DNA of 52,429 nt from NCBI GenBank assembly GCA_027315045.1, contig DAHUZS010000082.1, forward strand, positions 1 through 52,429, written 5' to 3'. Position numbers and translations under genes: made by a program. The notes under the pieces were generated by a model that made no database searches, had not been told where the DNA came from, and saw only the letters and a program-made list of their open reading frames with translations. Shown one piece after another: positions 15,518 to 22,852 of this stretch (position 1 is its first letter; each line of letters opens with the position of its first letter). Source of the stretch: Acidimicrobiaceae bacterium. GTDB taxonomy: Bacteria; Actinomycetota; Acidimicrobiia; Acidimicrobiales; RAAP-2.

Positions 15518-16309
15518 ATGAGCGCCATGCCCGAGAGCCCCCCGGTCGTCCTACGCGAGCGACGGGGCCAGGTCGAGATCCTGACCCTCAACCGGCCCGA
15601 GGCCCGCAACGCGGTCAACGGAGAGGTGACCAGCCAGATGTCCGCGGCGCTCGACGAGTTGGCGAACGACGACAACCTCCGGGTGATCGTCCTGACCGGG
15701 GCCGGGGACCGGGCCTTCTGCGCCGGCATGGACCTGAAGGCCTTCGCGTCAGGCTCGGCCGGGTCGATCGGCGGCTCGACCGGCGGGTTCGCCGGCTTCG
15801 TCCGCCGGGACATCCCGGTCCCGGTGATCGCCGCGGTCAACGGGCCGGCCCTGGCCGGCGGCTTCGAGCTGGTGCTGGCGTGCGACCTGGTGGTGGCGGC
15901 CGAGCACGCGGTCTTCGGGATCCCAGAGGTGAAGCGGGGCCTGATCGCCGCCGGCGGCGGCCTGGTGCGGCTGCCCAAGCGCCTGCCGATGGCGATGGCC
16001 ATGGAGCTGGCCCTGACCGGCGACCCCATCAGCGCGACCCGGGCCCAGGAGCTCGGACTGGTCAACGCGGTGGTGCCGGCGGACCGGGTCCTCGACGAGG
16101 CCCTCGCGCTGGCCGGGCGGATCACCGAGAACGCCCCGCTCAGTGTGCACCACTCCCGCCTCCTGACCAAGCAGGCGGCCGAGGTGACCGAGGCCGAGGC
16201 GTGGGACCTCTCCGACGCTGCCACCCGGGAGGTGTTCACCTCGGCCGATGCCCGGGAGGGACCGATCGCCTTCGCCGAGAAGCGGGCGCCCAACTGGCAG
16301 GGCCGCTGA
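15518..16309 (+). CDS. Enoyl-CoA hydratase
   Basis: This 263-residue crotonase is expected to hydrate trans-2-enoyl-CoA in beta-oxidation. Both catalytic glutamates are visible, one in AGGFELVLACD and one in FGIPEVKRG. The oxyanion region is GAGDRAFCAGMDLKAF and the N-terminal motif is LTLNRPEARNAVNG. GAGAGGAG lies upstream of the ATG. The stop codon overlaps the likely beginning of the CopD-like gene. The acyl chain preference cannot be read. Confidence 0.93.
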   Translation: MSAMPESPPVVLRERRGQVEILTLNRPEARNAVNGEVTSQMSAALDELANDDNLRVIVLTGAGDRAFCAGMDLKAFASGSAGSIGGSTGGFAGFVRRDIPVPVIAAVNGPALAGGFELVLACDLVVAAEHAVFGIPEVKRGLIAAGGGLVRLPKRLPMAMAMELALTGDPISATRAQELGLVNAVVPADRVLDEALALAGRITENAPLSVHHSRLLTKQAAEVTEAEAWDLSDAATREVFTSADAREGPIAFAEKRAPNWQGR

Positions 16310-16728
16310 CCCACGACGCCGGCTCGCTGACGCCGGCCCTCGGCGCGCTGCGCCTGTCGCTGCACGTCCTCGGCGCCACGGTCTGGGTGGGGGGCCAGGT
16401 GGTGCTGGCCGGGCTGGTGCCCTCGGCCCGCCGGGTCTCGGCCGACGCCCCGAGGGCCCTGGCCCGGGCGTTCGCCCGCCTCAGCTGGCCGGCCTACGCG
16501 TTGTTGGTGGGCACCGGCATCTGGAACGTGCTCGTCGCCCACCCGGCCAGCCAGTCCTTCGCCTGGCGGGCGGTGCTGTGGGTGAAGATCGGGGTGGTCG
16601 TGGTGGCCGGGGTAGCCGCCATGGCCCACACCCGGGCCACGAGTCGGGCCGGCCTGGCCCTTTGGGGCGCCCTCTCGGGGCTGAGCGCCATGGTCGCCCT
16701 GGTCCTCGGGGTGTTGTTGGGCGGCTGA
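16306..16728 (+). CDS. CopD-like four-helix membrane protein
   Basis: The protein of about 140 residues has four membrane segments and the CopD-domain signature RLSLHVLGATVWVGGQVV, where the histidine and tryptophan are typical. A second conserved part is FARLSWPAYALLVGTGIWN. CopD-domain proteins are implicated in copper uptake or handling; the nearby cytochrome oxidase genes make copper relevant, but this is inference. No ATG, GTG or TTG lies at the beginning of the homologous region. I placed the start at a CTG that overlaps the upstream stop as CTGA; the true start may lie inside the hydratase gene. Confidence 0.7.
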   Translation: MTHDAGSLTPALGALRLSLHVLGATVWVGGQVVLAGLVPSARRVSADAPRALARAFARLSWPAYALLVGTGIWNVLVAHPASQSFAWRAVLWVKIGVVVVAGVAAMAHTRATSRAGLALWGALSGLSAMVALVLGVLLGG

Positions 16729-16761
16729 GGCCGTGCCGGAGCCCGCATCCTCCCGACACGG

Positions 16762-16767
16762 TAACCT
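16762..16767 (+). promoter_or_regulatory. Candidate -10 of tatA
   Basis: TAACCT lies 38 nt before the tatA ATG and would give a leader of about 30 nt holding GAGAGGAG. No convincing -35 hexamer is visible. Confidence 0.4.
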
Positions 16768-16805
16768 CGTAGGGCAGTCCGCCGCGTGGTCCGAGAGGAG
16801 TCGAC

Positions 16806-17009
16806 ATGCTGGCAGAGATCTTTGGCCCGGACTTGCTCATCGTGCTGATCGTCGTGGTGGTGGTCCTCTTCGGTGGTGCCGCCATTCCCAAGCTGGCCCG
16901 GAACCTCGGTTCGGCCCAGAACGAGTTCAAGAAGGGCATGGCCGAGTCGCGGGACGAGGCGACCAAGGCCACCAACCAGGCCGCCGACGAGAAGCCGCCG
17001 ACCGGCTGA
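16806..17009 (+). CDS. tatA: Twin-arginine translocase subunit TatA/E
   Basis: The 67-residue protein has the full TatA plan: a short N-terminal membrane helix (LLIVLIVVVVVLF), the FGG hinge, an amphipathic helix (AIPKLARNLGSAQNEFKKGM) and a charged polar tail. TatA forms the protein-conducting assembly of the Tat system for folded proteins. No tatB or tatC is present here. It is directly upstream of the oxidase genes, and the Rieske protein encoded about 13 kb away carries a twin-arginine motif, so it may serve that cargo. Confidence 0.95.
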   Translation: MLAEIFGPDLLIVLIVVVVVLFGGAAIPKLARNLGSAQNEFKKGMAESRDEATKATNQAADEKPPTG

Positions 17010-17068
17010 CGCTGGCGCTGGGCCCCCGGATCCGAAGAGGTCCGGACGAGGACCCCTCGACCAGGTAC

Positions 17069-17098
17069 TTCGAATTCCAAACTGGGGTTCGCTAAGGT
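17069..17098 (+). promoter_or_regulatory. Putative leaderless promoter of ctaC
   Basis: TAAGGT at 17093-17098 ends 8 nt before the GTG at 17107. TTCGAA at 17069-17074 lies 18 nt upstream and could be a weak -35 box. There is no ribosome-binding site between the -10 and the GTG. The interval is locally AT-richer than its surroundings. Confidence 0.5.
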
Positions 17099-17106
17099 TC
17101 GCCGAC

Positions 17107-17976
17107 GTGGACGCCAGGCGTGACGGCACGCTCTCCCGCCCCGCATCCCCCGCCACCGGCGCGCCCGACCCGGCCCCCCCTCACGCCCCGCGGAAACGGC
17201 CCATCCGGGGACGCTCCCTCATCCCCTTGGCCGTCCTGGCGCCGGTCGTCCTCGCCGGCTGTCAGCTCCCGTCCTTCGGCGCCTACCGCGGCGCCACCTC
17301 CCAGGGCCAGGACGCCTTCAAGCTCTGGCAGGGGTTCTTCATCGCCGGGCTGGTCGTCGGCGGGTTCGTCTTCCTGCTGATCGTCTGGTCGGTGTTTCGC
17401 TACCGCAAGAGCAAGAAGAGCGAGGGGCTCCCCCGCCAGACCCAGTACCGGCCGGTGATCGAGGTCCTCTACTCGGTGATCCCGATCCTGATCGTGATGA
17501 GCCTCTTCGTGTTCACGGTGATCACCGAGAACGAGGTCGACGCGGTGCCGAGCACCAAGGTCACCATCGACGTCACGGCGTTCCAGTGGGGCTGGCAATT
17601 CTACTACCCCGCCACCGGCAAGGTCGTGATCGGCCAGACGCTCGAACAGCCCCAGATGGTGCTCCCGGTGAACGAGCCGGTGACCATCCACCTGGAGTCG
17701 GCCGACGTGTACCACGGTTTCTACGTCCCGGCCTTCGACTTCAGCCGCTACGCGGCGCCCGGCTACGTGAACACCTTCAACTTCAACGTGCTGCACACCG
17801 GCACCTATCGCGGGCAGTGCACCCAGCTCTGCGGCCTGTACCACTCGCTCATGCTCTTCAGCGTCCGGGCGGTCTCCCCCGGCGTCTTCGAAACCTGGGT
17901 GCACCACACGAGCGGGCACCACCCGACCATCGGTCAGCTGAAGAACCAGATCCACGCGAACGGTCCCGGAGCGTGA
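17107..17976 (+). CDS. ctaC: Cytochrome c oxidase subunit II
   Basis: This 289-residue subunit receives electrons at the binuclear CuA centre of aa3 oxidase. A lipobox VVLAGC places the lipidated cysteine at about residue 52, after a long basic N-terminal stretch. Two membrane segments follow (near [18 protein letters not shown] and [17 protein letters not shown]). The CuA domain shows FQWGWQFYY, the histidine in [10 protein letters not shown] and the ligand cluster [12 protein letters not shown]. The GTG start is supported by the promoter position. It is followed after 4 nt by ctaD. Confidence 0.96.
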   Translation: MDARRDGTLSRPASPATGAPDPAPPHAPRKRPIRGRSLIPLAVLAPVVLAGCQLPSFGAYRGATSQGQDAFKLWQGFFIAGLVVGGFVFLLIVWSVFRYRKSKKSEGLPRQTQYRPVIEVLYSVIPILIVMSLFVFTVITENEVDAVPSTKVTIDVTAFQWGWQFYYPATGKVVIGQTLEQPQMVLPVNEPVTIHLESADVYHGFYVPAFDFSRYAAPGYVNTFNFNVLHTGTYRGQCTQLCGLYHSLMLFSVRAVSPGVFETWVHHTSGHHPTIGQLKNQIHANGPGA

Positions 17977-17980
17977 CCTC

Positions 17981-19714
17981 ATGACCGACGTCATCACCCC
18001 GACCACCACCGGCGACGGCGCCCACGGTCCCTCCGTCGTCGGGGTCGCCAGGCACGAGCACGAGGAGCACGGACCGACCGGCCTCCTCAAGTGGGTCACC
18101 TCGACCGATCACAAGGTGATCGGGATGAGCTACATGATCACCTCGCTCGTCCTCTTCTACTTCGCCGGGATCATGGCGCTGGTCCTGCGCATCCAGCTGG
18201 CCACCCCGAGCTCGTCGCTCGTGTCCTTCGCCCAGTACAACGAGCTGTTCACCATGCACGGCAGCTTGATGCTGTACCTGTTCGCCGGGCCGTTCGCCTT
18301 CGGGGGCCTGGCCAACTACATCGTCCCGCTGCAGGTCGGCGCGCCGGACATGGCCTTCCCCCGCCTGAACGCCCTCAGCTACTGGCTCTACCTGTCGGGG
18401 TCCATCACCATGATGATGGGCTTCTTGGTGGCCGGCGGGGCGGCGGAGTTCGGCTGGGTCGCCTACGCGCCGTTGTCCAACGCCACCAACTCACCGGGCG
18501 TCGGACCCGACATCTGGATCATGGCCCTGGTGTTGACCGGCTTCTCGGCCATCTTCACCGGGGTCAACCTGGTCGCCACCATCTTCTATCTGCGGGCGCC
18601 GGGGATGACCATGTTCCGGATGCCCATCTTCACCTGGAACATGCTGGTGACCGCGATCCTCATCCTGATCGCCTTCCCCGTGCTCACCGGGGCCCTGGTG
18701 ATGCTGTTCTGCGACCGGCACTTCGGGACCCACATCTTCTCGGTCCAGGGCGGGGGTTCACCCAACCTCTGGCAGAACCTGTTCTGGTTCTTCGGCCATC
18801 CCGAGGTGTACATCCTCGCCCTGCCCTACTTCGGGATCGCCACCGAGATCTTCCCGGTCTTCTCGCGCAAACCGGTGTTCGGCTACAAGGGGATGGTCTT
18901 CGCCACCCTGTCCATCGCCGCCCTCTCGACCGGGGTGTGGGCGCACCACATGTTCACCACCGGTGTGGTCCTCCTGCCCTTCTTCTCGTTGCTCTCGCTC
19001 TTGATCGCGGTGCCGACCGGGATCAAGTTCTTCAACTGGATCGGCACCCTGTGGCGGGGCCAGCTGCAGTTCAGCGCGGCCATGCTGTTCTCGATCGGGT
19101 TCCTCTTCGCCTTCTTGATGGGCGGGGTGACCGGGGTCATGCTGGCCTCGCCGCCGATCGACTTCTTCACCCACGACACCTACTTCGTGGTGGCCCACTT
19201 CCACCAGGTGCTGTTCGGGACGGCGGTGTTCGCCGGGTTCGCCGGCCTCTACTACTGGTACCCGAAGTTCTTCGGACGGATGCTGCGCGAGAACCTCGGC
19301 AAGTGGCACTTCTGGCTGATGTTCATCGGCTTCTGGGTCACCTTCATGCCCCAGTACATCGTGGGGCTCCTCGGGATGCCAAGACGCGTCGCCATCTACC
19401 CCTCATATCTCGGGTGGCAGAGCTACAACATCATCTCGACCGTCGGGGCTTTCATCATCGCGGCGTCCTTCGCCGTGCTGTTGTGGAACCTGTGGATCTC
19501 GTGGCGCCAGCCGGTGCCCTGCGGCGACAACCCGTGGGACGCCCACACCCTCGAGTGGTTCACCACCTCACCGCCCCCCCACCACAACTATTCGCACCTG
19601 CCGCCGATCCGCTCCGAGCGGCCGACCTGGGACTACCATCACCCCGATTCCCCGGCGATCGCCCACGGCGAGGGCCGGCCGCCCCGGGGTGACAAGGTGC
19701 TGGTGTCGTCGTGA
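17981..19714 (+). CDS. ctaD: Cytochrome c oxidase subunit I
   Basis: The 577-residue, 12-helix catalytic subunit reduces oxygen at heme a3-CuB. Ligands are visible: the low-spin heme a histidine in [11 protein letters not shown], the CuB histidine with its cross-linked tyrosine in [11 protein letters not shown], the CuB pair in WAHHMFTTG, and the heme a3 and heme a histidines in [11 protein letters not shown]. The HPEVY motif marks an A-type oxidase. A 35-residue N-terminal extension contains several histidines (ARHEHEEHG). The stop overlaps ctaF by 4 nt. Confidence 0.98.
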   Translation: MTDVITPTTTGDGAHGPSVVGVARHEHEEHGPTGLLKWVTSTDHKVIGMSYMITSLVLFYFAGIMALVLRIQLATPSSSLVSFAQYNELFTMHGSLMLYLFAGPFAFGGLANYIVPLQVGAPDMAFPRLNALSYWLYLSGSITMMMGFLVAGGAAEFGWVAYAPLSNATNSPGVGPDIWIMALVLTGFSAIFTGVNLVATIFYLRAPGMTMFRMPIFTWNMLVTAILILIAFPVLTGALVMLFCDRHFGTHIFSVQGGGSPNLWQNLFWFFGHPEVYILALPYFGIATEIFPVFSRKPVFGYKGMVFATLSIAALSTGVWAHHMFTTGVVLLPFFSLLSLLIAVPTGIKFFNWIGTLWRGQLQFSAAMLFSIGFLFAFLMGGVTGVMLASPPIDFFTHDTYFVVAHFHQVLFGTAVFAGFAGLYYWYPKFFGRMLRENLGKWHFWLMFIGFWVTFMPQYIVGLLGMPRRVAIYPSYLGWQSYNIISTVGAFIIAASFAVLLWNLWISWRQPVPCGDNPWDAHTLEWFTTSPPPHHNYSHLPPIRSERPTWDYHHPDSPAIAHGEGRPPRGDKVLVSS

Positions 19715-20103
19715 GGAACGAGTCGCTCATCCTGCTCGGCGTGGCCATCTTCTTCGGGATCGTTGGCGTCGTCTACTGGTTCACCAGCTACGAGGACGGT
19801 GGGACGACCATGCTGGTCGGGACCTGCCTCCTCGGGCTCCTCCCGGGCAGCTACTACCTCTTCTGGCACCGCCGCATGGGATTCCGGCCCGAGGACCGCG
19901 ACGACGCCACTATCGAGGAGGGCGCCGGCGAGGTCGAGACCTTCCCCTCGTCGAGCATCTGGCCCTTCGTTCTCGGCATGGGCGCCTTCATGCTGGTGCT
20001 GGCCTTCGCCTTCGGGATGTGGTTCTTCTTCCCCGCCGTCGGGCTCATCGTCACCGCGCTGGTCGGGGGGACGGCCGAGAGCCGCCGCGGCGGCCACGTC
20101 TGA
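19711..20103 (+). CDS. ctaF: Cytochrome c oxidase subunit IV (actinobacterial type)
   Basis: This 130-residue protein has two pairs of membrane segments separated by an acidic loop ([18 protein letters not shown]), the plan of the small actinobacterial subunit IV. It stabilises the oxidase and has no cofactor of its own. The GTG start overlaps the ctaD stop (GTGA). A strong hairpin follows, consistent with the operon end. Confidence 0.9.
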   Translation: MRNESLILLGVAIFFGIVGVVYWFTSYEDGGTTMLVGTCLLGLLPGSYYLFWHRRMGFRPEDRDDATIEEGAGEVETFPSSSIWPFVLGMGAFMLVLAFAFGMWFFFPAVGLIVTALVGGTAESRRGGHV

Positions 20104-20177
20104 AGGTTCGGCCTGAGCGGCGGGGCCTGAGCGGCCGCGCCGAGCGCGCCCCGGGGGACGACGTTCTGCGGCGTCCC

Positions 20178-20210
20178 CGCCCGGCCCCGGGGCTCAGCCC
20201 GGGCCGGGCG
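20178..20210. terminator. Bidirectional hairpin between ctaF and tesB
   Basis: Arms CGCCCGGCCC (20178-20187) and GGGCCGGGCG (20201-20210) are perfectly complementary over 10 bp. The loop contains a further GGGC/GCCC pairing. A smaller hairpin (GGGGACG/CGTCCCC, 20154-20178) stands just before it. The structure includes the tesB stop codon and lies 75 nt after the ctaF stop, so it can serve both convergent genes. Confidence 0.6.
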
Positions 20211-21036
20211 GGAGCCAGTCCGGCGGGCCCGGCCTGATCAACCCCTCCTGGGCGATGGACGCCACCAGCCGCCCGTCGGCGGCGTGGAAAGTCCCCCGGG
20301 CCAGCCCCCGGGCCCCGTAGTTGGACACCGGGTCGACCGAGAACAGGTGCCACTCCGTGATGTCGAAGGGCCGGTGGAACCAGACCGCGTGGTCCAGGCT
20401 GGCCAGGGAGGACGGGTGGCTGCGGTCGCCGGGGGCTCGGGCCGACCCGACCACCCCCATGTCCGAGACGAAGGCCAGCGCGCAGGCCTGCTCGGCCGCG
20501 TCGGCCGGGACCTCCTCGACCAGGCGGACCCAGCACGGATGGCGGGGCCAGGGGTCGCCCTCGACGCTCGGGTAGATCGGACGCTGCTCGAAGAAGCTGG
20601 CCGGGCCGAACATCCGCCGGGACGGCCGGGCCGGCGGGCTGGCGAAGGCCTCCGGCGGCGGCACGTCGGGCGCCGGGAGCTGCCAGTCCACCCCGGGCTC
20701 GCCGGCGTGGAACGAGGCCGTCAGGTTGAAGATGGCCTTTTGGTCCTGGAGCGCGGTCACGTGCCTGGTGGTGAAGGAGCGGCCGTCCCGGGTCCGCTCC
20801 ACGACCAGCTCGAGGGTGGTGTCGGGCCGGCCGGGGCGGATGAAGTATCCGTGCAGGGAGTGGGGCGGCCGGTCGGCCGGGACGGTCTTGCACGCCGCCG
20901 CCAGGGCCTGGGCCGCCACCTGGCCGCCGAAGAGGCGGGGGGGACCCTCGCCCGGGGTGGGGGCCACCCAGCGGTCCTGGCCCGAGGAACGGAGGTCGAG
21001 GATGCCGGCCAACGTCCGGCGGGGGGGATCGCTCAT
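20194..21036 (-). CDS. tesB: Acyl-CoA thioesterase II
   Basis: The 280-residue protein is a double hot-dog thioesterase that hydrolyses acyl-CoA to free acid and CoA. Family marks are RLFGGQVAAQAL and HSLHGYFIRPG in the first half and FVSDMGVV and SLDHAVWFHRPF in the second half. I chose the ATG at 21036; the open frame extends further upstream but into the divergent HIT gene and without family similarity. The 63-bp gap to HIT must hold both promoters. Confidence 0.93.
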   Translation of the reverse strand: MSDPPRRTLAGILDLRSSGQDRWVAPTPGEGPPRLFGGQVAAQALAAACKTVPADRPPHSLHGYFIRPGRPDTTLELVVERTRDGRSFTTRHVTALQDQKAIFNLTASFHAGEPGVDWQLPAPDVPPPEAFASPPARPSRRMFGPASFFEQRPIYPSVEGDPWPRHPCWVRLVEEVPADAAEQACALAFVSDMGVVGSARAPGDRSHPSSLASLDHAVWFHRPFDITEWHLFSVDPVSNYGARGLARGTFHAADGRLVASIAQEGLIRPGPPDWLPPGPG

Positions 21037-21099
21037 CACCGCACAGTCTGGCCCAGGGGACCGGGTGCCTCGCCAACCCGGACCGGCCAAGATGGGCCG

Positions 21100-21570
21100 A
21101 TGGCTTGGCCCCCGGACTTCGACGCCCTCTACGCCGGGGAGGGCTGCCCGATGTGCGGACCCGGACGGGCCGACGAGACCGAGCACGGCATCGGGGTCCT
21201 GGCCGGCCGCTACGCCGACGCCTACCTCTGCCGTCGCGGGCCCCAGCGGGGCTACGTGGTGGTCATCTGGAACCGGGGCCACGTGGCCGAGCCGACCGAC
21301 CTGTCGGCGAAGGAGGCGGCGGGGTACTTCGCCGAGGTGCTCGCGGTGGGCGCGGCCGTGCGGCGGCACTTCGGGGCGCGCAAGGTCAACTACGAGACCC
21401 TCGGCAACACCGTGCCCCACCTCCACACCCACGTGACCGCCCGCTACGCCGAGGGCGACGTCAACCCGGGGGCGCCGCTGCCCAAGGACCGGGACGTGAC
21501 CCTCGAGGAGACCGGGCTGCGAGCCGACGCCGCCGCCCTCGGTCGGCTCCTTCGACCGGAGGGCCGCTAG
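21100..21570 (+). CDS. HIT-family nucleotide hydrolase
   Basis: The 156-residue protein has the histidine triad as PHLHTHV near residue 108, preceded by NYETLGNTV. HIT proteins hydrolyse or transfer nucleotides on the alpha phosphate. Two cysteines near the N-terminus (CPMCGPGR) resemble half of a zinc site found in several HIT proteins. The exact substrate is unknown. The MFS gene begins 10 nt downstream. Confidence 0.9.
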   Translation: MAWPPDFDALYAGEGCPMCGPGRADETEHGIGVLAGRYADAYLCRRGPQRGYVVVIWNRGHVAEPTDLSAKEAAGYFAEVLAVGAAVRRHFGARKVNYETLGNTVPHLHTHVTARYAEGDVNPGAPLPKDRDVTLEETGLRADAAALGRLLRPEGR

Positions 21571-21573
21571 CGT
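21568..21573 (+). promoter_or_regulatory. Possible -10 of a leaderless MFS transcript
   Basis: TAGCGT overlaps the HIT stop codon and ends 7 nt before the GTG at 21581. It fits the spacing seen at other leaderless candidates, but the MFS gene could equally be read through from the HIT gene. Confidence 0.3.
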
Positions 21574-21580
21574 CGGGGGC

Positions 21581-22852
21581 GTGGAGCCGGGCATGCGGGG
21601 CGGCGGGCTCCCCAACCGCCTGGTGCTGCTCATGGCGGTGGCCACCGGGGCCATCGTCGCCAACCTGTACTACTCCCAGCCCCTCCTGCACGAGATCGCC
21701 ACCGAGTTCAAGGTGGGCAGCGCCGCCACCTCGCTCGTGGTCACCGCCACCCAGGTCGGCTACGCCGTCGGGCTCCTCTTGGTGGTGCCGCTCGGCGACC
21801 TGCGGCCCCGCCGCTCCCTCACCGTCGCCGTCTACGTGGCCGCGGCCGGGTTCCTGGCCCTGGCGGCCGCCGCGCCCACCCTGTGGCTGTTCGAGCTGGC
21901 CTCGCTCTTCGTCGGCTGCGCCTCGGTCGCCGGTCAGGTCATGATCCCTTTCGCCGCCGATCTGGCCGAGCCCCACCGACAGGGCCGGATCGTGGCCCGC
22001 ATCATGACCGGCCTGCTCCTCGGCATCCTGCTCGCCCGGACCGCGGCCGGGCTGGTGGCCCAGGCTGCCGGGTGGCGGACCATCTACTGGGTCTCGGCCG
22101 GACTCATGGTCGCCCTGGCCCTCGTCCTACATCGGGCCCTGCCGCCCGAGGGACCCCGGCCCCACCTCCCCTACCCGAAGCTGGTGGCTTCGTCGCTTCG
22201 CTTCCTGGTCACCGAGCCGGTGCTGCGCCGCCGGTCATTCAACGGCGCCACCGAGTTCGCCGCCTTCAGCGTTCTCTGGACCTCGCTCGCCTTCCTGCTC
22301 GCCGGCCCGCCCTTCCACTACTCCCGGGCGGTCATCGGCCTGTTCGGGCTGGCCGGTGTGGCCGGGGTGACCATGGCCAACGTGGCCGGGCGCCTGGCCG
22401 ACGCTCAGCGGACGGCCGTCGTCACCACCGTCTCGGCCCTCCTCCTCACCGGCTCCTTCGGCCTGCTCGCCTGGGGCAGGGCGTCGCTCGCCCCGTTGAT
22501 CGCCGGGATCCTGGTCCTCGACGTCGGGACCCAGGGGATCCAGATCACCAACCAGGCCATCATCTACCGCATCCGGCCCGAGGCCCGGTCCCGGATCAAC
22601 AGCGCCTACATGGTCTGCTACTTCACCGGCGGGGCGATCGGGTCGGTGACCGCCGGCGCCGTGCTCGCCGCCGCCGGCTGGGACGGGGTGTGCTGGCTCG
22701 GTGCCGGCTTCGGGGTCCTCCTCCTCGGCTCGGCCCTCCTCGACCACCTCCGCCCGCCGGCGCCAGCCCCAGCCCCCGACCCCGCGGCGCCACCGACCCC
22801 GGCGCCGACCCCGCCCGCTCAGCTGCCGGCCACATCGTCCATCAACCGGTAG
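21581..22852 (+). CDS. MFS transporter
   Basis: The 423-residue protein has about 12 membrane segments. The opening ANLYYSQPLLHEIATEF and the loop LGDLRPRRSL (an MFS motif A variant after segment 2) match DHA1-type exporters such as YnfM-like proteins. The centre has a cytosolic loop of about 30 residues. The C-terminal 35 residues are rich in P and A. The substrate is not predictable. Its 3' end overlaps the convergent P-type ATPase gene by 34 nt. Confidence 0.88.
   Translation: MEPGMRGGGLPNRLVLLMAVATGAIVANLYYSQPLLHEIATEFKVGSAATSLVVTATQVGYAVGLLLVVPLGDLRPRRSLTVAVYVAAAGFLALAAAAPTLWLFELASLFVGCASVAGQVMIPFAADLAEPHRQGRIVARIMTGLLLGILLARTAAGLVAQAAGWRTIYWVSAGLMVALALVLHRALPPEGPRPHLPYPKLVASSLRFLVTEPVLRRRSFNGATEFAAFSVLWTSLAFLLAGPPFHYSRAVIGLFGLAGVAGVTMANVAGRLADAQRTAVVTTVSALLLTGSFGLLAWGRASLAPLIAGILVLDVGTQGIQITNQAIIYRIRPEARSRINSAYMVCYFTGGAIGSVTAGAVLAAAGWDGVCWLGAGFGVLLLGSALLDHLRPPAPAPAPDPAAPPTPAPTPPAQLPATSSINR

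Noticed and set aside
17010-17106. Hairpin GGTCC/GGACC after tatA as a terminator
   Set aside because: The stem is only 5 bp and there is no U-tract; the interval is better explained by the ctaC promoter.
21037-21663. Upstream extension of the tesB frame
   Set aside because: It runs antisense through the HIT gene, which has a clear histidine triad; thioesterase similarity begins at the ATG at 21036.
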